Source: Vibrio spartinae (GTDB lineage Bacteria > Pseudomonadota > Gammaproteobacteria > Enterobacterales > Vibrionaceae). Taken from it: a stretch of 64,000 nt of DNA. The stretch is taken from contig NZ_AP024907.1 in NCBI RefSeq assembly GCF_024347135.1, positions 3,463,001-3,527,000 of the forward strand, given 5' to 3'. The position numbers and the translations under genes were made by a program. Position 1 is the first letter of the stretch, and the number at the start of each line of letters is the position of its first letter. The notes beneath the pieces were generated by a model. That model did no database searches and was not told the origin of the DNA. It saw only the letters and a list, made by a program, of their open reading frames with translations. Below are positions 56,131 through 64,000 of the stretch, piece by piece.

Positions 56131-57259
56131 CAAAGTTATCCATGACTTCTTTGACTATCTTTTCACTAAAGTTAGTCACCTTATCTACTCCCCACACCAA
56201 GGCATTAGATATAACTAATATAACCCTCGAGCCCACAACAGTTGCAGCATAAAGTGGTGCAGCCTCAGCCCATACTAAAGCCAATCCTGCCGCCAATATC
56301 GTATTGGTAAGAATCTTAGCTTCATCTACACCCAACTTTCTAAGAGTATACTCATCATTAACAATGAACTGGAGTACATTAATTGCAGAACCAATAAGTA
56401 TTTCTAGTGGTGCTGATATTTTCACATATCGTACCATGCCTTTTGCTGAATCTAACACCCCAAGCCCTAATTTTACCACTTGTTCATTATTGGCCTTGAA
56501 CACACCGCCATGAAGTAAGGTTTGCTTCCATTTGTCATAATCTTTCAGGATAAGATACTCAACCCCGTCGACTTCTTTGATAAAGGCTATCGCTCCCAGA
56601 CCGCCCAGAGCCTTCGCGGTTTCTCTGGCATTGTATAAACCGCTGACGGTATCTTTCACTGTCTTTGCTGCATCCAGACTATCAAAGAAAGCTTTCCATT
56701 CATCCGGAGCCAGAACCGCTAATTTCACAGTCTCCTGCTCATAGACAACTTTGACCTCTTTCGATAAGCCATATTCAGGCCAGTACATGGTATCCGGATT
56801 CATTTTAATTGTGCGCGTGCCGCTTTCGGCCTGAACTGCATTTGATGCACTGGCAACATTGGATGTATCTGCTGAATGCTGCGCTGCGACAGATGACGCG
56901 GATTGATTTGCCCGACTTGCTATCTTAGCCAGCGGTTTAACCGGAGCACTTGCCGCCGTTCCTCCCGGGCCATCACCGATATTGACTGTCCCACCGCCGA
57001 CATTCACGACACCGCCACAACTGATAGAGCAACCGGACATCGCTGCCGGTTTGCCATCAATCATCACGGTTGATGAGCCAGAAGAAATCGTCCTTGGATG
57101 CGGGGGATGTTTGGGCTTATCGTGAGCGGTCAGCGGATCACCAACGCGAGCCGCTGGAATCCCATCAAATTTGACAGTCGGTGAGCCAGATGTAATCGGC
57201 GTTGGCGGAAACCCATCGTGATCGCTTCCCATGTCGCCGACTTTTGCGCCTTGAGCCAT
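56123..57259 (-). CDS. PAAR-domain T6SS effector with hydrophobic (pore-forming-like) C-terminus
   Basis: A 378-aa protein from ATG 57259 (MAQGAKVGDMGSDHDG); an ATG at 57274 adds five residues. Residues 1-95 are a PAAR domain (GSPTVKFDGIPAARVGDPL and GSSTVMIDGKPAAMSGCSI repeats) that sharpens the T6SS VgrG spike. A linker rich in Ala/Ser follows, then a domain with a long hydrophobic C-terminal part (PLEILIGSAINVLQFIV, then LAAGLALVWAEAAPLYAATV). This suggests a membrane-disrupting toxin, like Tme-type or colicin-like effectors. No VgrG or adaptor gene is adjacent, so it is an orphan effector module. Confidence 0.82.
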   Translation of the reverse strand: MAQGAKVGDMGSDHDGFPPTPITSGSPTVKFDGIPAARVGDPLTAHDKPKHPPHPRTISSGSSTVMIDGKPAAMSGCSISCGGVVNVGGGTVNIGDGPGGTAASAPVKPLAKIASRANQSASSVAAQHSADTSNVASASNAVQAESGTRTIKMNPDTMYWPEYGLSKEVKVVYEQETVKLAVLAPDEWKAFFDSLDAAKTVKDTVSGLYNARETAKALGGLGAIAFIKEVDGVEYLILKDYDKWKQTLLHGGVFKANNEQVVKLGLGVLDSAKGMVRYVKISAPLEILIGSAINVLQFIVNDEYTLRKLGVDEAKILTNTILAAGLALVWAEAAPLYAATVVGSRVILVISNALVWGVDKVTNFSEKIVKEVMDNFDD

Positions 57260-57416
57260 AACCTTTATTCTCATCTGAATAAAAACAGAGATAATAAGAT
57301 GGTTATCCTCTATAAATAAACAATATTGAAACTATTTTTTAATTCATTTGAAATAAATTCAGAAAAGGGAATTTTTTATTGATGGTGTAATCGATATATT
57401 GCTGACCGCTTTCAAT

Positions 57417-57454
57417 AAAACTCAGGGCGGTAGTTCATCACTGCCGCCCTGAGT
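57417..57454 (-). terminator. Terminator of the NRPS/exporter unit
   Basis: On the minus strand the 11-bp stem ACTCAGGGCGG/CCGCCCTGAGT is followed by TTTTATT. It lies 27 bp past the exporter stop. It also marks the left limit of the secondary-metabolite locus. The rest of 57260-57416 holds no gene. Confidence 0.9.
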
Positions 57455-57480
57455 CGTTCAAGTCCAATGTTAGCTTGATG

Positions 57481-59187
57481 TTAAACCGATATTGTCACCA
57501 TTTCTTCTTCCTCAACGGCTTCGGTTACTGCGACCTTGTGTTTATTCGGAATGAGATTTTCCACAATATTACCGCTTTCGAATTTAATCAGCTGATCAGC
57601 AAGGTGGAAATAACGATCATCATGACTGATCACCAACACCAGTTTGTTCTGACGTTTCAGTTCAGGAATGATCCGGGTGTAGAAGATCTCACGGAAACGC
57701 GGGTCTTGATCCGCAGCCCATTCATCGTAAAGGCAAATCGGCGTATCCTCAATGTAAGACATCAGTAATGCCAAACGTTTTTTCTGTCCCTGAGACATCG
57801 CAACGGAAGAGAGTTTTCCATCTTTGGATGTGACTTTCGTGGTCAGTTCCAAATCGGTCAGATATTTTTGGATCACTTCGTCTTTTTCCGGTTCCCCTTC
57901 ACCATTGAGAACGTGCTCAAATAAATGGAAATCCGAGAAAATAGTCGAGAACATCTGTTGATATTCATGGGTATCAATTGCCTCCGAGACTACTTTATCA
58001 TCGAGCTGAATCGTGCCTTGATTCGGGCGATACAAGCCGACCAGCAATTTGGCAAATGTCGATTTACCACTGCCGTTCCCGCCGGTCAGGAAAATTGCCT
58101 CGCCGCGCCGAAATTCAGCATTCACGGGACCAACATGGAATGAGTATTCATCATCTTCCGATTGATACTGAAACATCAAGTCCCGGACCGTCAGTTGCTG
58201 CCATGACTCATTTTCCGCTTGCGGTTTTTTCTCTCCTTCAGTAGTACGATGAAAATCATCCAATTCTGCCAGTTCGAGGCTCTCGATATTCCGGTAAGAG
58301 CTCGAACAGTCACTGAAGCGACTCATTGAATCAATCACACCTTGCAATGGATTGACCATATACAGAATGGTTAACACAAACGTCACGATCACTTCCAGCG
58401 GCACATTGGGGAAATAAATCCGACTGCCGAAGACAATAATGCCAATCACGAAAAACACCAATGTCGAAGCCATACTGCCCATCATGGTAAAGATCACGGA
58501 TACTTTAACGCTCCGCTCACGAATCGCTTTAAAGTTCGGCTCAAGGAGCTGATTGTAGGTAAAACGGCGACGATTGGCATTAATGCTCAGCTCTTTAATC
58601 CCGTCAACCAAGGTTTTGAGACCACTGAACATGTCATCTTCATACTCACGCAGCAGCATGTAATGATGGAATCCTCGTTTCAGGAAAAACTTAGCAATCA
58701 CGACGATCAATGCGATCAATACGAAGACCACCGAGAACAGTTCCCAGGAGGTATATACCATATATCCGAGACACAGCATCACCGTCACGAGACTGTAGAT
58801 AAAGCCCGGTAACATCAACAGCCCGTCAGATAACTTGGAAGCATCCGTTTTCATCGCGGCCATCACCCGGTGACCACCGATCTGTTCCAGCATCGCATAT
58901 GACGTTGAAAGCAGCCGCTTCGCCAGTGAATCACGAAACTCATACACCACCCGGGCACTCAATTTTGCCAGCAGATAACGGGATGCAAGGCTAAATAATA
59001 ATACCGTTGCCACCACACCGACAAAAATCAGAAACGCGTGCTGGCCGGGCGATTTTCCGGCACCAATCAGGCTAACCTGAGCCGTGATGATTCTCAGCAT
59101 CATAATCCCCGCTAATGCACCAACCACACTCAGGACGGTTGCTGCGAAGATCTGCCATTTAAAACGACTTAAAATGGATTTAAACAT
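57481..59187 (-). CDS. Cyclic-peptide/siderophore export ABC transporter (SyrD/PvdE type)
   Basis: A 568-aa fused membrane-ATPase half transporter. Six membrane spans (residues 1-310) are followed by an ABC domain with Walker A LTGGNGSGKSTFAKLL and Walker B CLYDEWAADQDP, the unusual WAADQDP typical of the SyrD/PvdE family, and signature SQGQKKRLALL. These transport non-ribosomal peptides or siderophore precursors to the periplasm. It lies 76 bp after the NRPS stop with no terminator between, so it is most likely co-transcribed and exports the NRPS product. Confidence 0.9.
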   Translation of the reverse strand: MFKSILSRFKWQIFAATVLSVVGALAGIMMLRIITAQVSLIGAGKSPGQHAFLIFVGVVATVLLFSLASRYLLAKLSARVVYEFRDSLAKRLLSTSYAMLEQIGGHRVMAAMKTDASKLSDGLLMLPGFIYSLVTVMLCLGYMVYTSWELFSVVFVLIALIVVIAKFFLKRGFHHYMLLREYEDDMFSGLKTLVDGIKELSINANRRRFTYNQLLEPNFKAIRERSVKVSVIFTMMGSMASTLVFFVIGIIVFGSRIYFPNVPLEVIVTFVLTILYMVNPLQGVIDSMSRFSDCSSSYRNIESLELAELDDFHRTTEGEKKPQAENESWQQLTVRDLMFQYQSEDDEYSFHVGPVNAEFRRGEAIFLTGGNGSGKSTFAKLLVGLYRPNQGTIQLDDKVVSEAIDTHEYQQMFSTIFSDFHLFEHVLNGEGEPEKDEVIQKYLTDLELTTKVTSKDGKLSSVAMSQGQKKRLALLMSYIEDTPICLYDEWAADQDPRFREIFYTRIIPELKRQNKLVLVISHDDRYFHLADQLIKFESGNIVENLIPNKHKVAVTEAVEEEEMVTISV

Positions 59188-59263
59188 CTCAATTCCTCAT
59201 CTATTTGAATGTGGCCGTACTATCGAATACAACGTTCGAATACAGCAGCCACAACATCTTCAG

Positions 59264-62200
59264 TTAAATAGCAGTCTTACCCTGTATCGTATCAGTCAGC
59301 AGACGAACGTCAGGTTGCTTTAATAATGTCATATGATTTCCCAAACTTTGTAGCACGCTAATCTCGGGCATCAGTGTCTTCCAGCCGACAAAACGTTCCG
59401 GTGACGAACCTTGTGCCATCACCAGCGTGGTCGGTGTTTTCGGTAAAACATCCGGTGTAAACCAAATACGAATGTGTGTCGCAAAAGCGCGATAAATCGC
59501 TTCAAAGTCACTGTTCCGGGTACTTTTCGGCAGTAATCCGCTGTCAATCAAACGACTTAACGTCAATGCCAGACGCGCATGATACGAAAGCGGGGCCAGA
59601 TCGGTTGGTGTTAATCCGAGGGAACAACCGCGCATTTCAAATAACTCAATCAAACGGGTCAAGGCCTGAAGATCACTGTATTCCTGATGGTATGTGCCCA
59701 TCGGCACCCGGGAATCCGCAATTGTCAGAGATTTCACCGAGATACCCTGCGCCTCCATTTGGGTAACCAGCGACAAAGCAATCCAGCCACCAAATGAGTG
59801 ACCGACAATGTGCAGCTCATGTGCACCCAGCTGGTCTCGTAATGCATCGAGATAGAAAGAGGCTGCGGCCTCAACACTGCTATGAGGAATACCACCGCCC
59901 CATAACCCCCGCGGTTGAATCGCCAGAACCGTCCAATCAGATGGCATGGTCTGAACAAAATCAACAAATGAGAACACATTATCCCCGGCTCCGGGAATGC
60001 ACACAGCCAGCGGTTTGCCGGGTTTCCCGTTCTGCAATTTCATCACCGGGGTTTCATCCGCAACCTGATATGCAGGGTTAGGGTTGTGCCGATAAAAATC
60101 TGTGCGACGGGCAATGACTTGTGAAATCGTTGCACCGACATCTGAAATATAAGGGGCACTCATCAACTCATAATGTGTCCCGGGGACGGTGACACAGTAG
60201 ATATTCTCACTTGGTAGAATATGTGACCACCCAAGCAGCGGGTCAATCGCCAGTGATTGTTGGGTTGCAATCAAATCGAGATGAACCGGTAAAGGTAATG
60301 GCTGATACGCCGCACGGAGAAAGTCTTTCTGATGGATTAACATCTGATGAAAATACGTTTCCGTCCATGCCTGAGGTAAATATCCCTCACGACATCCGAT
60401 ATGATAATAGTCCTGCCAATGGTCTTGCTTCGGCAGTTCCACGGGGGTTCCGCGCATCTGTCCGGCAAGATATTCGACGATATTATGGCTCAGTGCCATG
60501 ATCATTTCGTCATCAGTCTGCACCGGCTGTTCGATGATGCCCGGTACCCAGCTATCTAACATGCCCACAAATTCAATCTGCTGATCCTGACCGAGTAACT
60601 GCGCTGCAACTTCATAAGCCAACACACCACCGGAAGACCAGCCAAACAGACGATATGGTCCTTGCGGCTGGGTCTGACGGATCATACTGACATAGCGCTC
60701 AGCCATCCGTTGATAGGTTTTTAATGAAGTCTGCATCCGATCCGGTGCCGATAATCCATAGACCGGGACATCGGAATCGATATTCGCGGTCAACGCCGGT
60801 CCGTATAACAACTCTCCGCTGAATTCAGGAACAATAAACAGCGGCAACTGTTTCCCGGTGGTCCGGAACGGAATGACTTGATCATGCTGCACTGCGCTGG
60901 CTGTGATTTGTGTCGCTGCATCCTGCGTCTGACCAAATGTTGCGGCCAGCTCATGCAGAACGGGCGTGGTCATTAATCTCGCCAAGTCCAGCGTCATCCC
61001 CTGTCGCTGCGCTTCACTGACCATCCGCACCGCCAGCAAGGAGTGACCGCCCAACTCAAAGAAGTTGTCGGCGCGCCCCACTTGCTCAACACCCAGCAGC
61101 GCTGACCAAATCTCTGCCAGTTGGGTCTCCGCATCGCCCACCGGCGCTTGATATTCATGCCGTACCATCGCGCTGATATCCGGCTCCGGTAATGCCTTAC
61201 GGTTCACTTTGCCGTTCGGGGTCAATGGCATCGTATCAATCACTACATATACCGCCGGCACCATGTGCGCCGGTAAGCGTGCCGTCAACTCTGCCTTCAG
61301 TGTCGCGACATCCGGCACCGCATGCGTATCAACCGCAGTGTAGTAACCGACTAACTGTTTCTCCGCGCTTTGGTTTTCAGCACTTTGGTTTTCAGTACTT
61401 TGGTTTTCAGTACGGCCACCAAATGACCGGGCAACAACCACGCCATCCTGCACGCCGGCACAACTTTGCAGCGCCGAACTGATTTCACCCAGCTCGATGC
61501 GGAAGCCGCGGATTTTCACCTGGTCATCATTGCGGCCCCGATACTCAATCGTGCCGTCAGCTAACCAGCAACCGACATCGCCGGTGCGGTACATCACCGG
61601 ATGAGCGCTCTCATCACTGGCATACGGGTTGGCAACAAACCGCTCCGCTGTCAGTTCATCGCGGTTGAGATATCCCCGCGCTACCTGAACACCACCAATG
61701 TATAACTCGCCTTCAACACCCACCGGAACCGGATGACCGTCACTATCCAGCACATACATCTGCGTATTGGCAACCGGACGACCGATTGAAACCCGGTCTC
61801 CCGCCAGTTGCCGCGGACAGTGCCATGCCGTTACATCGACAGCCGCTTCCGTCGGACCATACAGGTTATGTAATTCTATTTGCGGTAAGCGCGCATAGCT
61901 CTTGCGTATCGCTTCCGCCGGTAGCGCTTCACCACTACAGAACACCAAGCGCAGGCTCGGACAATCATCAGGGCGGACCACCTCAAGGAAACTCTGCAAC
62001 ATTGGGGGGACAAAGTGCACGATAGTTACCCCTTGGGTGGTCATTAGACTGATTAAGTAATCCGGGTCTTTGTGACCTTCCGGCTTGGCCATCAGTAATG
62101 TGGCCCCTGACCATAGCGGACAGAAGAACTCCCACACCGACACATCAAAACTGAACGGGGTTTTCTGGAGCACCACATCATCCGGACCAAAACCGTAGTC

Positions 62201-64000
62201 GTGTTGCATCCAGTGCAGACGATTGACCACCCCGCGGTGCTCGTTCATCACCCCTTTCGGTAAGCCGGTCGAGCCCGAGGTGTAAATGATGTATGCCAGA
62301 TGACGGTTGGTCAGCGCTGCCACCACCGGATTGGTCTGTGGACTATCCACCCATGGCTGTACCGGTGACGTTAAATCCACCAACCGGGTTGTCGCGGGGA
62401 TTGCGCCCAGACACTCAACTAAATGCCCGCTGGTCAACAGGGCGACCGGCGCACTGTCGGATAACATATATGTCAGTCGCTCACTCGGATAGCCCGGGTC
62501 CAGCGGGACATACGCGCCGCCCGCTTTGAGAATCGCCAGCAGAGAGACCACCAGCTCGCAGCTTCTTTCCAGACAGACCGCCACCCGGCTGTCCGGACGC
62601 ACGCCTTGTTCAATCAGCCAGTGTGCCAGTTGGTTTGCTTGCGCATTGAGTTCGGCATAGCTGAGCGACTGGTCTGCAAACACCACCGCGGTTGCTTCTG
62701 GGGTGCGAGCCACCTGCGCTTCAATCAGGGTATGCAGGCATGATGTATCAGGGAATGTGGTTTGGGTCTGGTTGAACTGGTTGAGGACAAGGTCTCGTTC
62801 AGTATCTGGCAGAACGATTAACTGACTAACCGGACGCTCCGGCGCATCAGTTAAAGTTGTCATTAACGCCATCAGCGCCTGCTCAACCATTACCGCCATC
62901 CGTTCCGCGCCGATACGGTGATCAACTTTGAAATCTAAACTGAACCCCACACCTTCGAGATCATCGACCGACAGCCCGACTGGATAGTTGGTCCGCTCTT
63001 CATTGGCGAGCATCTCAATCCCCTGCCAAGCCGAAACCGACTGTTCCGCGTCGATATCCGTTTGGGCACTGCCGCCTTGATAACGGTAATTTAAAAGTGA
63101 CGTGAATAATGGTGCCGGGGCACTGACGCCACTACATTGCTGCACTTGTGAGAGCGGTGCATGCTCATAGTTGAGTAATTCGGCCAGTCGCTGATGGGTC
63201 ATCTGCACCGCTTCCCCGGTCTTCATCTGCCCAAGAGACAAACGCAGCGGTAAGGTATTGAGAAACATCCCTAACGCGCGATCCGCCCCGTCACCGCCGG
63301 CCATCCGGCCGAACAATACGGTGCCGAAAACCACATCATCTCGCCCAGTCGTGGCCCGAACCACTAATCCCCAAGCCAGATGGAACAGGCTCGCGGCACT
63401 GACGCCATATCGCCGAGCGTGAGAACGGATCTGCTGTGCCAGCCGGTCATGAACCGGATGGCGTAACGATTCGATCTCATAGCCATGACTCTGTGTTTCT
63501 AACCAATCAAACGGTGCCGAAGGTTGCTCGATGTCAGCCAACTGCTCACGGAAATAATCGCTATATGTTTGCTGACTCAGTTCGGTTCGCGCCTGAGCGA
63601 CAAAATTCCGGAATGAGATGGGCCGCGGTAGCGTATGTTCCTGTCCCAGCAAATGTGCCTGAACTTCCTCGATCACTAATTCCAGCGTGGTGTGATCCAT
63701 ACATAAATGGTGCTGAAGTAAACACATCACCCAGCGTTGCTGCGCTGGATCCGCAATATAATGAATAGCGAACATTGGCGCCTGAGAGACATCCATCTGC
63801 ACACGAGAAGGCGCAAAGTATGCCTGTAATTGCTTAACAATATCGAGCGACGACTCAGCGTTTTTGTCCAGTCCGTCATGCGAAGATGAAACCGCTGATA
63901 ATTGCTCAGCCTGTATCTCATGAATCGCAAGCGGTGCTTGACGCCACACCACCTGATGCGCTTCCCGTAGTCCGTCCCAGACGATACCGGTCCGTAAAAT
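59264..64000 (-). CDS. Non-ribosomal peptide synthetase, C-A-T-TE-TE module, partial (5' part beyond right edge)
   Basis: The frame is open to the right edge and shows over 1,570 residues. In order: condensation domain (HHLCMDH near 63700), adenylation domain (IYTSGSTGLPKG, NLYGPTE, NGKVNRK), carrier domain (FFELGGHSLL, near 61045) and two alpha/beta-hydrolase thioesterases, GWSSGG near 60635 and GHSFGG near 59795. The pocket residues read D-V-W-H-F-S-L-V-D-K, which I recall as the EntF serine code. So the last step loads serine and releases the product, perhaps by lactone formation as in catechol siderophores. The tandem TE is unusual. A Ser/Thr-rich loop (TENQS repeats) interrupts the A domain. 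The product is not determined. Confidence 0.9.
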   Translation of the reverse strand: MLRTGIVWDGLREAHQVVWRQAPLAIHEIQAEQLSAVSSSHDGLDKNAESSLDIVKQLQAYFAPSRVQMDVSQAPMFAIHYIADPAQQRWVMCLLQHHLCMDHTTLELVIEEVQAHLLGQEHTLPRPISFRNFVAQARTELSQQTYSDYFREQLADIEQPSAPFDWLETQSHGYEIESLRHPVHDRLAQQIRSHARRYGVSAASLFHLAWGLVVRATTGRDDVVFGTVLFGRMAGGDGADRALGMFLNTLPLRLSLGQMKTGEAVQMTHQRLAELLNYEHAPLSQVQQCSGVSAPAPLFTSLLNYRYQGGSAQTDIDAEQSVSAWQGIEMLANEERTNYPVGLSVDDLEGVGFSLDFKVDHRIGAERMAVMVEQALMALMTTLTDAPERPVSQLIVLPDTERDLVLNQFNQTQTTFPDTSCLHTLIEAQVARTPEATAVVFADQSLSYAELNAQANQLAHWLIEQGVRPDSRVAVCLERSCELVVSLLAILKAGGAYVPLDPGYPSERLTYMLSDSAPVALLTSGHLVECLGAIPATTRLVDLTSPVQPWVDSPQTNPVVAALTNRHLAYIIYTSGSTGLPKGVMNEHRGVVNRLHWMQHDYGFGPDDVVLQKTPFSFDVSVWEFFCPLWSGATLLMAKPEGHKDPDYLISLMTTQGVTIVHFVPPMLQSFLEVVRPDDCPSLRLVFCSGEALPAEAIRKSYARLPQIELHNLYGPTEAAVDVTAWHCPRQLAGDRVSIGRPVANTQMYVLDSDGHPVPVGVEGELYIGGVQVARGYLNRDELTAERFVANPYASDESAHPVMYRTGDVGCWLADGTIEYRGRNDDQVKIRGFRIELGEISSALQSCAGVQDGVVVARSFGGRTENQSTENQSAENQSAEKQLVGYYTAVDTHAVPDVATLKAELTARLPAHMVPAVYVVIDTMPLTPNGKVNRKALPEPDISAMVRHEYQAPVGDAETQLAEIWSALLGVEQVGRADNFFELGGHSLLAVRMVSEAQRQGMTLDLARLMTTPVLHELAATFGQTQDAATQITASAVQHDQVIPFRTTGKQLPLFIVPEFSGELLYGPALTANIDSDVPVYGLSAPDRMQTSLKTYQRMAERYVSMIRQTQPQGPYRLFGWSSGGVLAYEVAAQLLGQDQQIEFVGMLDSWVPGIIEQPVQTDDEMIMALSHNIVEYLAGQMRGTPVELPKQDHWQDYYHIGCREGYLPQAWTETYFHQMLIHQKDFLRAAYQPLPLPVHLDLIATQQSLAIDPLLGWSHILPSENIYCVTVPGTHYELMSAPYISDVGATISQVIARRTDFYRHNPNPAYQVADETPVMKLQNGKPGKPLAVCIPGAGDNVFSFVDFVQTMPSDWTVLAIQPRGLWGGGIPHSSVEAAASFYLDALRDQLGAHELHIVGHSFGGWIALSLVTQMEAQGISVKSLTIADSRVPMGTYHQEYSDLQALTRLIELFEMRGCSLGLTPTDLAPLSYHARLALTLSRLIDSGLLPKSTRNSDFEAIYRAFATHIRIWFTPDVLPKTPTTLVMAQGSSPERFVGWKTLMPEISVLQSLGNHMTLLKQPDVRLLTDTIQGKTAI
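61366..61410. repeat. 15-bp tandem repeat inside the NRPS gene
   Basis: Three copies of a 15-bp unit (CTTTGGTTTTCAG core), in frame, give the protein repeat TENQS-AENQS-type between adenylation motifs A8 and A9. Copy number could vary without breaking the frame. Confidence 0.85.

Noticed and set aside
47085..57300. Genomic island with integrase
   Set aside because: No integrase, transposase or flanking direct repeat could be found; only gene content and A+T bias hint at transfer.

Overview
The window looks like chromosome of a facultatively anaerobic marine gammaproteobacterium, most likely a Vibrio. The evidence is the gene order metH, lysC, class V aminotransferase, pglL-like ligase, uvrA, galU, qstR, ssb (the neighbourhood I know from V. 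cholerae), pspG beside dusA, Vibrio-type rRNA operons, and a Hyf-type formate hydrogenlyase (FHL) cluster as in gas-producing vibrios. Species cannot be named from the sequence alone.

Layout. (1) 1-11.9 kb, minus strand: a hydN-like ferredoxin cut by the left edge, then a tightly packed FHL operon hyfABCDEFGHI-hycH-hycI. It encodes the electron-transfer subunits, four antiporter-like or anchor membrane proteins, the [NiFe] large and small subunits, and the protease that matures the large subunit. Both hydN and hyfA have well-formed sigma-54 promoters, and both carry the octamer AGTGTCGA about 130-160 bp upstream, a plausible FhlA-type enhancer. (2) 12-28.6 kb, housekeeping: lysC behind a lysine riboswitch, an aminotransferase, a PglL/Wzy-like ligase, uvrA with a LexA box, galU, qstR, ssb, metH with two abutting MetJ boxes, a CPA1 antiporter and pldA. 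(3) 28.7-40.8 kb: two complete rRNA operons in tandem on the minus strand. One carries Glu-Lys-Val spacer tRNAs and a distal tRNA-Asp, the other Ile-Ala. A decayed tRNA-Asp copy lies beyond the first. (4) 40.9-47.1 kb: cysJIH assimilatory sulfite reduction, a small conserved protein, pspG with its own sigma-54 site, and dusA. (5) 47.1-57.3 kb, accessory: a type I restriction-modification operon hsdM-hsdS-hsdR ending in a tiny, apparently truncated ORF against dusA; a PAAR-domain type VI secretion effector with an overlapping candidate immunity gene; and beside it a decayed second copy of the toxin end with its own immunity homologue. (6) 57.4-64 kb: a SyrD/PvdE-type cyclic-peptide exporter downstream of a large non-ribosomal peptide synthetase that runs off the right edge. 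Its visible module is condensation, adenylation (the ten-residue pocket reads as the EntF-type serine code), carrier, then two thioesterase domains in tandem.

The most interesting material is the tandem-thioesterase serine synthetase with its in-frame 15-bp repeat tract, the toxin/immunity duplication with a 70-nt frameshifting deletion, the shared sigma-54/enhancer architecture of the FHL genes, and the broken ORF at the hsdR/dusA junction. No integrase, transposase or CRISPR array was seen.
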